Shown one piece after another: positions 7,044 through 16,185 of a stretch of DNA of 48,034 nucleotides; within the stretch, counting starts at the first letter, position 1, and every line of letters begins with the position of its first letter. The stretch is from Saprospiraceae bacterium. GTDB taxonomy: Bacteria; Bacteroidota; Bacteroidia; Chitinophagales; Saprospiraceae. The notes beneath the pieces are model-generated. The model made no database searches. It was not told the DNA's origin and saw only the letters and a list, made by a program, of their open reading frames with translations. The translations under genes and the position numbers were made by a program. The stretch spans positions 1 through 48,034 of the forward strand of contig JALWRC010000081.1 of the NCBI GenBank assembly GCA_027080725.1. Reading direction: 5' to 3'.

Positions 7044-9089
7044 CTACGGATGCTTTACGATTTCAATCCCCTTAATCACATCTCCCACTTGTAGGGAATG
7101 CAAGACGTCCATTCCGTCGGTCACCTCTCCAAATACCGTGTACCTTCCGTCTAAAAAAGGCACGGGAGCGTGGGTGATAAACCACTGGGTGCACTCGGTG
7201 TCCTTGCCGGCAGAAGCCATCCCGATGACTCCGGCTTTGTGGTAATATGCCGCCTCAAATTCGGAACGTATCGTGTAGTCCAAGGCTCCGTAACCGTCTC
7301 CGCGATTGCAGCCATCCTGTACTACAAAATTGGGGACCACCCGGTGGAAAGACTTCCCATCAAAGAACTTATCCTGCGCCAACTGAACGAAATTGACCAC
7401 CGTCGCAGGGGCCTCCTTTTTAAAGAGGCGAACAAGTATTGGCCCCTTTTCGGTATTCATCCGGGCAAACAAGGTATCGGACAATGCGTGAAAGGCTTCC
7501 CAATTCATCGGGTGGTTGTAATCCGGCTTCTTTGGTTGGTAAGGGGTGTGGTGCAATTGTGCGGTCACTTTGCTCAGGACATTATACGTCTCGATGGCGC
7601 GGGGCAATGGCAGGCTTCGTTTAATGGTATCGAGGTAAGTCCACTCCTCCGGTGCCTGGTTGGCATCGTATTTGTCCGACAAAAATACCGGAGCCAACTC
7701 CGCCAATATCCCTACGTCTTTTGTCTTCAATGCCCGATGGATGGATTGCAACAACACCTTGCGATGATACCGCGCATATCCGGCATACACTTGCTCGAAC
7801 TTGTCTGACTCAAAAATCTTCTTTAGGGCGGCAGCGGAAGCCGTCCGGACAGTGTAATGCTCATCTCCGATGCCCTTTTCTGCAATGACGGGATAATTCT
7901 TGGGGTCTTCCGACATGGCGCGGATGATTTGCGCCCTGACATATGGGTCCTTTTCTTCTCCAAACCACCGCATGAGCCGGTACCGGATGCCGCCAAAAGT
8001 CAAGACATAATAAAAAGGTAAGTGCCGGGCAGCGGCGGCAAACAAGCGCGCACGCACATAAGGTCGATAACTGGTATCCCTCGCCCAATCTTTGTAGTCT
8101 GTCGCATTGTCCGGGACGCCGTGATCCACGATAAAGTCCGCCGCCGTATGAGCGACATGGGTATTTTGGTCTTTTAAAAAACGGAATACAACCGGACCAC
8201 ACACTTCCGGTGAAAAATTGCCCAATGCGCGGATGATATTACACCGTACGCGGTAGTCCTTCTGTGTATCGAGCGCCTTAGTCAACACCAGACGGGCACT
8301 CTCCTGCTTGGTTTTCCCAAGGGCCAATGCCAGATTCATCTTGACCTCCGGATCATCTTGCCCTTTAAATGCCCGGATGAGATTGGAAGTAAAGCCGGAG
8401 AGATCGATGCCTTTCGCCCGGTACAGGTAATGAGCCGCTATCCACTGCATAGCGGGGGGATAGACGGAGGTCTTGAGAAACTGTATCATGCGCTTCGTAC
8501 CCTCCTTGTCCGTAAGGCCTCTCAGTGCATAGCGATAGATCGCCCATCCCTGCCCTTCGAGCAATAGCGTATCTGTAGGAAGATAACTCTTGACCGTGGC
8601 AATATTGTGCAAACTCTCCTTACCTCCCACCTTACCAATAGACTCAAGTATCTGCCGGTTGGTTACGTCGTAATGCCCCAGGGAATCATCCGCTCGGAAA
8701 GCGCGAATCAATGGCTGTTCTGCCCGGCGGCTTCCGATTTGTCCCAAGGCTATCACCGCTGCTCTGCGCACAGAATCCACCGGATCTTCCAAAAGCCCCA
8801 CCAGTCCATCCAATGCGGAACTATCCTCTGTAGAAGCAAAGGAAATAGCGCTTAGATAGCGATAGGTGGCGTCCGGATGGGCAAAGTATCGGACTAAGCT
8901 ATCGGTGAGGTGCTTGTCCCTAAAATCATAAATCCTTTGCTGTATGGGATCCTGCCAGGACAGGGATATGTCGGACAAATTCTCTTCCTCCACCGGCACG
9001 CATCGTCCCAAAATAAGGAAGGCAAAGAGCCCCCATCCCACCGTGTAAATCCATCTCCTTCGAGGAGTCCTTGGTTTCGTTCTATTCAT
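7044..9089 (-). CDS. HEAT-repeat protein with C-terminal cyclophilin peptidyl-prolyl isomerase domain
   Basis: 681 residues from the chosen start. A basic N-terminus and hydrophobic stretch end in a Cys (ILGRC), so it is membrane-anchored or a lipoprotein with an imperfect lipobox. About 450 residues of HEAT-like helical repeats follow (for example VRRAAVIALGQIGSRRAEQPL). A cyclophilin domain fills about residues 544-681. It has FHRVVPNFVVQDG with the catalytic Arg, QWFITHAPVPFLDG and YTVFGEV. It probably folds exported proteins in the periplasm. The start was set by the promoter: TACCTTTG overlaps any start at 9134, so the ATG at 9089 (MNRTKPRTPRRR) is most likely, with 9113 as second choice. 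Confidence 0.85.
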   Translation of the reverse strand: MNRTKPRTPRRRWIYTVGWGLFAFLILGRCVPVEEENLSDISLSWQDPIQQRIYDFRDKHLTDSLVRYFAHPDATYRYLSAISFASTEDSSALDGLVGLLEDPVDSVRRAAVIALGQIGSRRAEQPLIRAFRADDSLGHYDVTNRQILESIGKVGGKESLHNIATVKSYLPTDTLLLEGQGWAIYRYALRGLTDKEGTKRMIQFLKTSVYPPAMQWIAAHYLYRAKGIDLSGFTSNLIRAFKGQDDPEVKMNLALALGKTKQESARLVLTKALDTQKDYRVRCNIIRALGNFSPEVCGPVVFRFLKDQNTHVAHTAADFIVDHGVPDNATDYKDWARDTSYRPYVRARLFAAAARHLPFYYVLTFGGIRYRLMRWFGEEKDPYVRAQIIRAMSEDPKNYPVIAEKGIGDEHYTVRTASAAALKKIFESDKFEQVYAGYARYHRKVLLQSIHRALKTKDVGILAELAPVFLSDKYDANQAPEEWTYLDTIKRSLPLPRAIETYNVLSKVTAQLHHTPYQPKKPDYNHPMNWEAFHALSDTLFARMNTEKGPILVRLFKKEAPATVVNFVQLAQDKFFDGKSFHRVVPNFVVQDGCNRGDGYGALDYTIRSEFEAAYYHKAGVIGMASAGKDTECTQWFITHAPVPFLDGRYTVFGEVTDGMDVLHSLQVGDVIKGIEIVKHP

Positions 9090-9131
9090 TTCAAAAATTG
9101 CACTATAATCCATTTTATCAAGACCGTGCGA

Positions 9132-9164
9132 CAAAGGTAAGGATAACTTGGGAACTTTAGCAAG
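9132..9164 (-). promoter_or_regulatory. Promoter of the HEAT-cyclophilin gene
   Basis: On the minus strand, TACCTTTG (9132-9139) matches TAnnTTTG exactly. CTTG at 9161-9164 is a near -33 TTTG, with a 21-base spacer. Transcription should begin a few bases inside position 9130, which rules out the upstream-most possible start codon. Confidence 0.65.
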
Positions 9165-9652
9165 GGAGAGGAATGGGGGGTATTACAGAGAGCACTTTTT
9201 ATATTTCTCTAATCTTCTCTTCGTGATAAATCTCCTCGGTACATCTGCGCTCCCAAGTCTTCCTTCGTCAGCTCTGGGGTCGCGGTTTTCCCCGGTCGTT
9301 TGTCATAGATTAGTGTACTTTGTAATACACACAAGAATGGGGGGAGTATTAAAAGTGCAATATTGGAGAATATTTTCATAGTATTTTCTCTTCCTCGAAT
9401 TCACTTTGCATTTCTTTGCATCACCGCGTCTTAGCGAGCTATAATCATCACATGGAGATATAATAAAAACAGTGTCAGGCAGCTGGAATCAATAGGAACT
9501 AAATGTACATTTTCTATCCTTATATCAGCAGTTAAGCATACTGAGAATGGAAGTATGGGTAGACTGCACACAAAAGTCAGCTGCAGTGGATATCCCTCCC
9601 GCCCTTAGCCAAAATATCGTCAGAAATTTAATAAACACGGAAGTTATAAAAT
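9140..9652. other. Intergenic region between T9SS operon end and HEAT-cyclophilin gene
   Basis: About 510 bases with no supported gene. It holds one copy of the 20-bp element B at 9313-9332, a run of TTTGCAT repeats near 9402-9421, and otherwise unremarkable AT-rich sequence. Short open frames here have no recognisable features. Confidence 0.5.
9313..9332 (+). repeat. Dispersed element B, copy 1
   Basis: GTGTACTTTGTAATACACAC, a 20-base element with matching ends GTGT/ACAC. Near-identical copies are at 21992-22011 (inverted), 22207-22226 and 22444-22463. Confidence 0.65.
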
Positions 9653-9683
9653 GCGCTGGCCTATATGGAACATAGGCCAGCGC
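9653..9683 (-). terminator. Terminator hairpin after the T9SS cargo operon
   Basis: A perfect 12-bp stem, GCGCTGGCCTAT and ATAGGCCAGCGC, around a 7-base loop. It lies 33 bases beyond the last stop codon of the minus-strand operon. On the minus strand it is followed by ATTTTATAA, a weak U tract, so intrinsic termination is likely. Confidence 0.7.
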
Positions 9684-9716
9684 CTCTCCTTGACACGGAG
9701 CACCACGGACATTTAT

Positions 9717-11771
9717 TTACCTCAACAATATTACATCGCCTTTTATCTCACCGGTACTTCCCGAGCAAAGACGATACTGCAACTTATACAAGTATATCCC
9801 TTGAGATGCCGGATGACCTCTGTAGTTGCCATCCCAAAAACGGCTCTCAGAAAAATCAGGGTTAAGTTGGTCCATAAGGTACATCTGTTGTCCCCAACGA
9901 TTGTATATAGCCATCTCCGTTATTTGGGCACCTTCAAACTTCGAAATCACTCGGAAGATATCATTAAGATTGTCGCCATTTGGAGAGAATGCCTTCGGTA
10001 TGACGAAGGGTAACTCTTCCCTCAAATAGAGATGTATGCTATCTTCATTCATACATCCTTCCTCATCCACCACGACTACTTTAACAGTATGTACATCTTT
10101 CGAAACCGGAAAATCTACAGGCCTCAGGGATATCTCATCGTTTGCAGAACCATAGGACACACCATCTACATACCATTCCACATTATCCGGATTCCCCGTC
10201 AGGAGTTTATATCTGATGGTCATTACAGTGTCCATACATCGATAATAGCGATCTTCACCAAGCTCAATCTCTACTTCCCCCAACGCGATTTGGACATAGG
10301 CAGAATCCGCCCCGCATTGTCCCCTTTCGACCTTGTACCAATACACTCCCAGACTATCGATGGAGGGAGAGAAGTTCCCCTTTGGATTCCATTGCCCTCC
10401 CAGAGTAGCTTCCTCCCCTAAATACCCAAACAATTCCGTTGTCGAAGCGTCTTTGCATAATCGCACAGATGAATCTCTACCCGGACATTTATAGTCAGGG
10501 ATGTCTATCGCACATACTACTTCTTCGGAAAGATAAGCACAGGCAAACAAACGAATATGCACTTGTCGGACACCCTTAGTAGGACAGTTCTTCCGGTTGA
10601 CATAGCGCACATGAGATAAGGCATTCCTGAAGGATGTTACATTGCCCTCTCCTTTCCGGTACAAAACCCAGCTGTTTGCACTATTTCGCACCCCTATATC
10701 CGGAGGAGAGGATAGCACTTTCAGAAATTCCTTTCCCTTATCCTTGATGCCATCCAGGTGGAGTACTATGGAATCCGGCGCACGTCCATCCGCTTGAACA
10801 AGGACATCGGTGTCCGACACCCCCACTTCCTCCTCCGGGCAGTAATCGACCACCCGATAATCCTTACCGGAAGCACCTCCACTATCATCCATATCGAGAT
10901 CAATCGACAACTGTACACAGGGCAATGTATCCGGCAACATGGCAGAACCGGCAATGGTATCAAAATAGGCATATTGAGCCGGACAAGTAGGAGTCAATGT
11001 CCCACCGGTTATGTCCATCCGGTAAATCCCCCGGTTTAACTGCCCTACTCCTCGTGAGACCAAAAGATAGGTAATCCAAGACTGGCATTCAGTCGGATAT
11101 GACACCATCTGTATATAAGGCCAATCCCGCCCCTTCCTAAATATTTTTGCGTCATACTCCTCCGGAGAATACGGAAGGGTCAATTGCAATTGAGGATGGA
11201 ATAGATCGTTCGTATCTATGAGAAATATCTGATTCTTATAAAGCATATACAAATCTCCCCCAATCCAATTAAGGCCCTCCGCGACTCTCGGTGCCAAACT
11301 ACCGAAGTTTTTTTTGATGCCATTGGGAGACGTTGGTCCTACTACGCATTCAAATAGAGAATCTCCTGCAAGATAGATATTGTTCGTACGAAGATTGTTT
11401 GCAGCGGAGAGAATCCGGCCTAATCCTATTGACTCGGACGGGCCGGCTCCTGATTTTTCACATTTTTCATCTACATAATGCAATATATAATGAGAACGAT
11501 TGAATATCCCTGAAACAAACTGCACACCCGAATAAACTTTGGCATAGGTCCATGCGTGATGCTCATGGGTAGTTATCGTTGCACCAAAACCTTCGCACCG
11601 GACCTCTTTTACGCTGCAGTCACATAAATCCATCGTATATATCCGGTGCTCCGATATCTCTCGTCGGTGAAGACCGGTTATAGTGACAATCTGGGAGGAC
11701 AGGTTTGGACCGAATAACAAAAGCCCTATCCACGCCCACTTTATGTAGCTTTTATCCGCTTTTTCTGGCAT
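9717..11771 (-). CDS. Secreted protein with type B T9SS (gliding-motility-associated) C-terminal domain
   Basis: 684 residues. A signal peptide is at 1-27 (hydrophobic WAWIGLLLFGPNLSS). The last 95 residues are the gliding-motility-associated CTD used as a type B sorting signal by the type IX secretion system, with FSPNGDNLNDIF, YNRWGQQMY and a WDGNYRG block. The middle 550 residues resemble the repeat-poor extracellular proteins of Bacteroidota that carry Ig/PKD-like modules before such CTDs (the stretch VYWYKVERGQCGADSAYVQI looks like one), but I cannot assign a function. It starts 9 bases after the upstream T9SS gene, so the two are co-transcribed. Cell-surface or secreted location is inferred. 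Confidence 0.83.
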   Translation of the reverse strand: MPEKADKSYIKWAWIGLLLFGPNLSSQIVTITGLHRREISEHRIYTMDLCDCSVKEVRCEGFGATITTHEHHAWTYAKVYSGVQFVSGIFNRSHYILHYVDEKCEKSGAGPSESIGLGRILSAANNLRTNNIYLAGDSLFECVVGPTSPNGIKKNFGSLAPRVAEGLNWIGGDLYMLYKNQIFLIDTNDLFHPQLQLTLPYSPEEYDAKIFRKGRDWPYIQMVSYPTECQSWITYLLVSRGVGQLNRGIYRMDITGGTLTPTCPAQYAYFDTIAGSAMLPDTLPCVQLSIDLDMDDSGGASGKDYRVVDYCPEEEVGVSDTDVLVQADGRAPDSIVLHLDGIKDKGKEFLKVLSSPPDIGVRNSANSWVLYRKGEGNVTSFRNALSHVRYVNRKNCPTKGVRQVHIRLFACAYLSEEVVCAIDIPDYKCPGRDSSVRLCKDASTTELFGYLGEEATLGGQWNPKGNFSPSIDSLGVYWYKVERGQCGADSAYVQIALGEVEIELGEDRYYRCMDTVMTIRYKLLTGNPDNVEWYVDGVSYGSANDEISLRPVDFPVSKDVHTVKVVVVDEEGCMNEDSIHLYLREELPFVIPKAFSPNGDNLNDIFRVISKFEGAQITEMAIYNRWGQQMYLMDQLNPDFSESRFWDGNYRGHPASQGIYLYKLQYRLCSGSTGEIKGDVILLR

Positions 11772-11780
11772 TAGCGATAA

Positions 11781-13712
11781 CTATAGTTTAAGGACTCTCC
11801 TCGTGTACATTTGTTCCCCCGTTTGGATTCTAAGATAATACATACCCTTGGGCAAATCCGACAGGGACAACTCTGCTGTCTTCTCCTTCTTAATAAAGGT
11901 CTTTGATATCCGAGGTTGGCCGTTAATATCATATAGTAGGATTTGGCCCTCTACCACCTCATTGCCCTCCAACTCTACATGAATCAAATCCCTTGTGGGA
12001 TTAGGATAAACCTTCAACAACGCGTCAGAAGGTTGAATAGTGTACCCACCATGCCTAAGATTGAGATGATAGTACCCCTGTTGTACTGCACAGTAAGAGG
12101 CATCTTTCTCTCCTCCTATGCTCCAATCCGGCCTACCTGAAGATAAACCTAACGGCACGTCAGTATGAAGGAGAATGGTCGCGATAGGCTCGTGGTTATC
12201 CTTTGGCTTATACCAAATGAAACGAACACGATGCCCCGGATTGTCAATCAAAGAAGAGAATATATTAATATCCTCTTTTTTTACCCTTCTACCCACACAG
12301 GATTTGATATAATAATCATTATTGCTAAGGGATAGCTCAACATAACCTGAGTTCTCCTCTTGATTATCTACATATACGTGACATAATTTGTCATGTGACC
12401 CTGCTATGGATTCATATGTCAAATATAAGGTGTTACTCCCTATATATTTTAGTGAGCTGCTCAATGGAACCACTTGCTGAAAAGTGCCCTTCTCATTAAT
12501 CATTCCGGAAACATCTTGCTCTCTAACCTCAACTTCGTCATCTCCCTTCAGATGCACATCACATACATCACAAAGACTCGGACCACTTACATCGCCACAC
12601 TTGATACCTTTAAAATCTATATCATCTCGAGACTGTGTTACTGAATTCTTCCAAAACTCTGAAAAAGTAAAGTTTGCCAAAGTTCCGGTATTCTGAAGTT
12701 GACCAACGTAAAAATTATACTTATCATCTGTCAAAAACCGAAAGGCATCATCCATCTCATCCTTAGCCAATATGATTTTTTGCAGCTTAACCGCATCTTT
12801 TGTAGTTACATTAAAATCCAAATTAACATCTGCTGCGATAAACTGCCAAACTTGCGTAAATAGATTATTACCCAAAATATGAGCGATTATTCCATTCACA
12901 TCTCCAGTTGATATTCCGCAGAAAAAATCAATATTACTAATATAGGGTTCTACCTTATATAAACAGTTTGGGACTACACTTGCTTGATATTCACCTGATA
13001 GATTAGTTTCGACATGGGCAGCTAACTCTTCCATATCGTTGTAGACATTAATGGTCAAATTAGGGAAGCCATTTGAGTTATTACATGTATTGAGTGTATT
13101 GTTCATATATTCCACCTTATCACCGATGGTAACCATAGAAGAATAAGGATTAACCACAACAGCCGATCCACTTGGGGTAATACCAAAACAATTTGTATTA
13201 CCTTGCACTAAGGTTATTAATGAGACCGGATCTTCGAAAGTGAAGACATAGGATGTGACTCCTGGTGTTACATTAAAGTATATCGTAAAGATTGGAACGA
13301 CTATATCATTAATAGGAAATGCAACTGGTTCTCCGTTTACCATGTTCAAATTAACATATGAATCATCGGCGGCATAGGTAAAGGTCGAATTCGTAAATCC
13401 GGCATCGTTAAGGGATGCTTCGGTGAGGGTTCTATCTATCATTCCTATCATAGAGTTCGTGATATTTACACGAATATTGACCGACTTAATTGGCGATTCT
13501 GTTCCAACATAAATATGAGCCTTAACTTCAACTTTTTTCAGTAGTGCACAATCATATGCACCTGACAAACTCTCTAATTCCCATCGATAGGTAGGGCAAT
13601 TTTGAGATACTCCCATTCCATAGGTAACAACCAGCAAAAATGCAACTAAAACTGAAGCTTTAAGCTTCAGGTAAATTAAATACCCAAATAATTGTTGGGG
13701 GGGGGGGGGCAT
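11781..13712 (-). CDS. Secreted T9SS protein with dockerin-like domain; start codon abuts a C13 tract
   Basis: 643 residues from the ATG at 13712. The signal-peptide core is ASVLVAFLLVV. Next comes a beta-rich, cohesin-like region to about 200. A duplicated Ca-binding dockerin-like segment follows at about 265-320 (GISTGDVNGIIAHILG, then AADVNLDFNVTTKDAVKL). The C-terminal type A T9SS sorting domain has VYPNPTRDLIHVEL and GMYYLRIQTG. The ATG is followed at once by 13 consecutive C bases (four Pro codons plus one C of a Gln codon). This is an obvious slippage site, so expression is probably phase-variable. A GTG at 13721 is in the same frame and could also start. Surface adhesion is a guess. 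Confidence 0.85.
   Translation of the reverse strand: MPPPPQQLFGYLIYLKLKASVLVAFLLVVTYGMGVSQNCPTYRWELESLSGAYDCALLKKVEVKAHIYVGTESPIKSVNIRVNITNSMIGMIDRTLTEASLNDAGFTNSTFTYAADDSYVNLNMVNGEPVAFPINDIVVPIFTIYFNVTPGVTSYVFTFEDPVSLITLVQGNTNCFGITPSGSAVVVNPYSSMVTIGDKVEYMNNTLNTCNNSNGFPNLTINVYNDMEELAAHVETNLSGEYQASVVPNCLYKVEPYISNIDFFCGISTGDVNGIIAHILGNNLFTQVWQFIAADVNLDFNVTTKDAVKLQKIILAKDEMDDAFRFLTDDKYNFYVGQLQNTGTLANFTFSEFWKNSVTQSRDDIDFKGIKCGDVSGPSLCDVCDVHLKGDDEVEVREQDVSGMINEKGTFQQVVPLSSSLKYIGSNTLYLTYESIAGSHDKLCHVYVDNQEENSGYVELSLSNNDYYIKSCVGRRVKKEDINIFSSLIDNPGHRVRFIWYKPKDNHEPIATILLHTDVPLGLSSGRPDWSIGGEKDASYCAVQQGYYHLNLRHGGYTIQPSDALLKVYPNPTRDLIHVELEGNEVVEGQILLYDINGQPRISKTFIKKEKTAELSLSDLPKGMYYLRIQTGEQMYTRRVLKL
13697..13709 (-). 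repeat. Homopolymeric C13 tract at the start of a surface-protein gene
   Basis: Thirteen G on the plus strand, thirteen C in the coding strand, directly after ATG at 13712. With 13 C, the ATG at 13712 is in frame with the protein. With 12 C, a second ATG at 13725 comes into frame instead. With 11 or 14 C neither does. The exact length in the assembly may be affected by sequencing slippage. Confidence 0.85.
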
Positions 13713-13850
13713 AATATGCACCCATTAATAGATTATTAGTATACAACATAACAAATAAGTTTTAATTGCAACATACGCCACATGCGTAAGTTGCAAGGTG
13801 ATAAAATATAACAACAGTTCAGAAGGAAGGATGCAATCGAATATAATTCA

Positions 13851-13882
13851 CAAATTTACGATGCTTTTTTGAATAAAACAAA
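13851..13882 (-). promoter_or_regulatory. Promoter of the phase-variable T9SS operon
   Basis: On the minus strand, TTTG (13879-13882), a 20-base spacer, then TAAATTTG (13851-13858). Both boxes and the spacing match the Bacteroidota consensus TTTG-N19-21-TAnnTTTG exactly. It lies about 140 bases before the start codon, so a long untranslated leader precedes the C tract. Confidence 0.7.
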
Positions 13883-14124
13883 TCCAAGCAACTAAAACAT
13901 CAAATAGTATCTCTCTCCATTCTTAAGTATGCCGCAAAGTTGGTATTCATTCAATCTATTCGCCCTTGTTAGCCCCCAAAAACCTCTTTTCGGGCAATTG
14001 CTTTAAAATCTACCGCTTAATGTGTAGTCGATCTCTTTCAGCTGAAGTATATAAACTTAATGCTAGTGCGACAGGAACAAAATAAAATGAAGCAAAAAGC
14101 TGCTCTTAGGTTTACGTAATATAA

Positions 14125-14184
14125 ATGGTTCAAACCATTGCAGAAATCCGTCTGTAACCATCCTCCCACGGTTAAAACCGTGGG
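14125..14184. repeat. Two-hairpin intergenic element C, copy 1
   Basis: An inverted repeat ATGGTTCAAACCAT, 26 bases, then the perfect palindromic arms of CCCACGGTTAAAACCGTGGG (14165-14184). The same two-part structure with almost the same spacing recurs at 22256-22314. A partial extra AACCGTGGG follows at 14186-14194. Confidence 0.7.
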
Positions 14185-14206
14185 CAACCGTGGGATATGT
14201 TAACGA

Positions 14207-14260
14207 CATAGCTCCTATTTGGGCGGCTCGATTCAAAAAAAATCCTTCGTTTAATAGGAG
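14207..14260. repeat. Dispersed intergenic repeat D, copy 2
   Basis: Matches 38-84 over about 38 bases. This copy is bounded by a perfect 8-bp inverted repeat, CTCCTATT (14212-14219) and AATAGGAG (14253-14260), so it can fold into a stem with a 33-base loop. It lies just after the stop codon of the CotH gene and may act as its 3' hairpin. Confidence 0.55.
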
Positions 14261-14270
14261 TGCCCCCCCT

Positions 14271-16151
14271 TCAATACCCCACTACCTTTTGCACTATCAC
14301 TTGGTCGTCCGATTGGATTTTAAAGAGATACACCCCCGCGGAGTAAGAGGATGAAGGCAGGGGAACAGGCACCTTCTCCCTGTCCATAGGAATGCTCCAC
14401 TCAGAAAGGATATGCCCCGCCAAGGTCATCCATGTGCATCGCCCCCACTTCTCCTCCGAACTTCCCGTGATATCCAATGCCAGCTGACCTCCTCTCTTCA
14501 CCGGATTGGGATGAAGGGTGATTTTGTTGCTTTCCGGTGGGCCTTGGGTGGCAAGGGTGTATTCATTCCTGGCGAGCGGCGTCGGCTTGGTAAAACGGAA
14601 AGGTCCCGTACCATTGGGAATGCGCGCATAGGCGATGTTGGTCATTTGGGTGTCGTAAGTGATGCTATCTATAATTTCGTCATTAGCGTTGGAAAGGAAA
14701 AGTGCACCTCCGGATTTTGCCAATTTAAAGACGCTGTGCAAACCGCTTTCGTAGGGCTCACGGTCAGCCCAAACAACAAGATAGGAATGCGGTCCTATGG
14801 TCTGTCCTTCCGGAAATGCCCACAATTTCAAGAAGTCCTTATCCACGCTAAGGTAGTAATCCGAAAGGTCGACCGGGCTACTTCCATTATTATAGAGTTC
14901 TACCCAATCGGGATAGTCACCGGCCGGATCAGCAAATCCGCCGGATGAATCCTGGGAGGTGACCAATTCGTTTATCACGAGTTGGCCACCTTCCACCTCG
15001 GGGAGTGAGCAATCCACTTGTCGCTGACTCAATTGTTTGGTGATATGGGCGATGCGCGTCCGGATAATGCGCTTTACATCGGCGATCTGTTCGGTCGTAG
15101 GGACGTAGGGATCTTCGGCTACGGCCTCTCTGATGAGTGCTTCATACCGGTCAATCAAATTAAAGAGGCGCTTTTCGGTAAAATTATTGACCAGCATTCG
15201 GCACAGGATTTCCATATACCGCTGCTTCAATGCCTCATTTTTTAAAATGTGCTTAAAAACGGGTTGAATAATTCTTTCGGGAATCAAATCATAACCGGGA
15301 GAGTCTTTCCTGAGATAAAAACAAATATTGAGATCCCAAGGGATATAGTGTATAACAGAACCCTTATACGGGCGATAGAGGTAGTAATCTTTGTTATTGT
15401 CCAGTATGTCGTCCCTTGCCTCAATCAGCACTTCGACCGCCATCAAAGACAAAAAGCGATCCACGTCGATTATATCCGGCAACATTTCATCGAGCGCATC
15501 TACAGGTATATTGGGGATATCTGCCAGTATATCAAGCAGGTCTTCCTGCCGTCCCTTACCGGATTTGACCTCCCATCCCTGCAAAACTTTCTTTAATAAT
15601 AAGCCCTTCTTCGAACTGTACTTGTCCTTCAAAAAGTTTTTATTGACCTGTTCGACCAAGGTATATAGTCCGATGTACTTGTCATTGAAATACACCCTGC
15701 AGGGACTGGTACGGGAAGCGGGGACTCCGGCTTTGCGCATGATATTGTATGCGAGCATCTCGCGAACGTAGGACTTTTCCATCCACCCTTGATGGATATT
15801 AATCTTAGTCACCCCATCGTATTCCTGGCCTTTGACAAATCGATTGAGGTCGAGTTTTAACGGGCGCTTGGGGTCAAAAGCAGTCACCTGTCCCTTTATT
15901 CTCGCCCCTACATGCGGCAAGGCCACACCATCTATATTGGCAGCCACGTCGAAATACACATATCGCCCAAGGCTATCGCGATCCTTTAAAAAACTCTTGT
16001 ACATCGCATCGAGGGTCAGTCCGGGAGCAGTAATCCTGATGGTGTGCAACACATTATTGTTATACAGTGCATCCCCTCTTTCCTGCGACAAAAGCCCGTT
16101 GGCCCAAAGCAATAGCAGGATGGCTGCAAAATACATCCGTCTTTTTTTCAT
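14271..16151 (-). CDS. CotH-family protein with lamin-tail domain and T9SS sorting domain
   Basis: 626 residues. A signal peptide (MKKRRMYFAAILLLLWANGLLSQ) is followed by a CotH kinase-like domain at about 30-370. Recognisable blocks are GARIKGQ, YVREMLAYNIMRKAGVPA, and YIGLYTLVEQVNKNFLK. CotH of Bacillus is an atypical protein kinase of the spore coat; family members in Bacteroidota are extracellular. A lamin-tail domain (about 390-500) has INELVTSQDSSGG, PDWVELYNNG and LSDYYLS. The final 80 residues are a type A T9SS sorting domain with LHPNPVKRGGQLAL and GVYLFKI. The substrate is unknown. The gene is downstream of the PBP gene, separated by a hairpin of dispersed word A. Confidence 0.87.
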   Translation of the reverse strand: MKKRRMYFAAILLLLWANGLLSQERGDALYNNNVLHTIRITAPGLTLDAMYKSFLKDRDSLGRYVYFDVAANIDGVALPHVGARIKGQVTAFDPKRPLKLDLNRFVKGQEYDGVTKINIHQGWMEKSYVREMLAYNIMRKAGVPASRTSPCRVYFNDKYIGLYTLVEQVNKNFLKDKYSSKKGLLLKKVLQGWEVKSGKGRQEDLLDILADIPNIPVDALDEMLPDIIDVDRFLSLMAVEVLIEARDDILDNNKDYYLYRPYKGSVIHYIPWDLNICFYLRKDSPGYDLIPERIIQPVFKHILKNEALKQRYMEILCRMLVNNFTEKRLFNLIDRYEALIREAVAEDPYVPTTEQIADVKRIIRTRIAHITKQLSQRQVDCSLPEVEGGQLVINELVTSQDSSGGFADPAGDYPDWVELYNNGSSPVDLSDYYLSVDKDFLKLWAFPEGQTIGPHSYLVVWADREPYESGLHSVFKLAKSGGALFLSNANDEIIDSITYDTQMTNIAYARIPNGTGPFRFTKPTPLARNEYTLATQGPPESNKITLHPNPVKRGGQLALDITGSSEEKWGRCTWMTLAGHILSEWSIPMDREKVPVPLPSSSYSAGVYLFKIQSDDQVIVQKVVGY

Positions 16152-16185
16152 AACCGAGGTTGATTTACATCCTTAATGACATGAA

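Larger units (their letters stand above)
13713..14270. other. Intergenic region upstream of the T9SS operon
   Basis: 558 bases without a supported gene. It contains the T9SS operon promoter at 13851-13882, repeat C copy 1 at 14125-14184 and repeat D copy 2 at 14207-14260. The interval 13883-14124 shows nothing I can identify. Confidence 0.6.

Noticed and set aside
14118-14316. An insertion sequence or transposon at this repeat cluster
   Set aside because: No transposase frame, no target-site duplication and no matched terminal repeats beyond the short hairpins.
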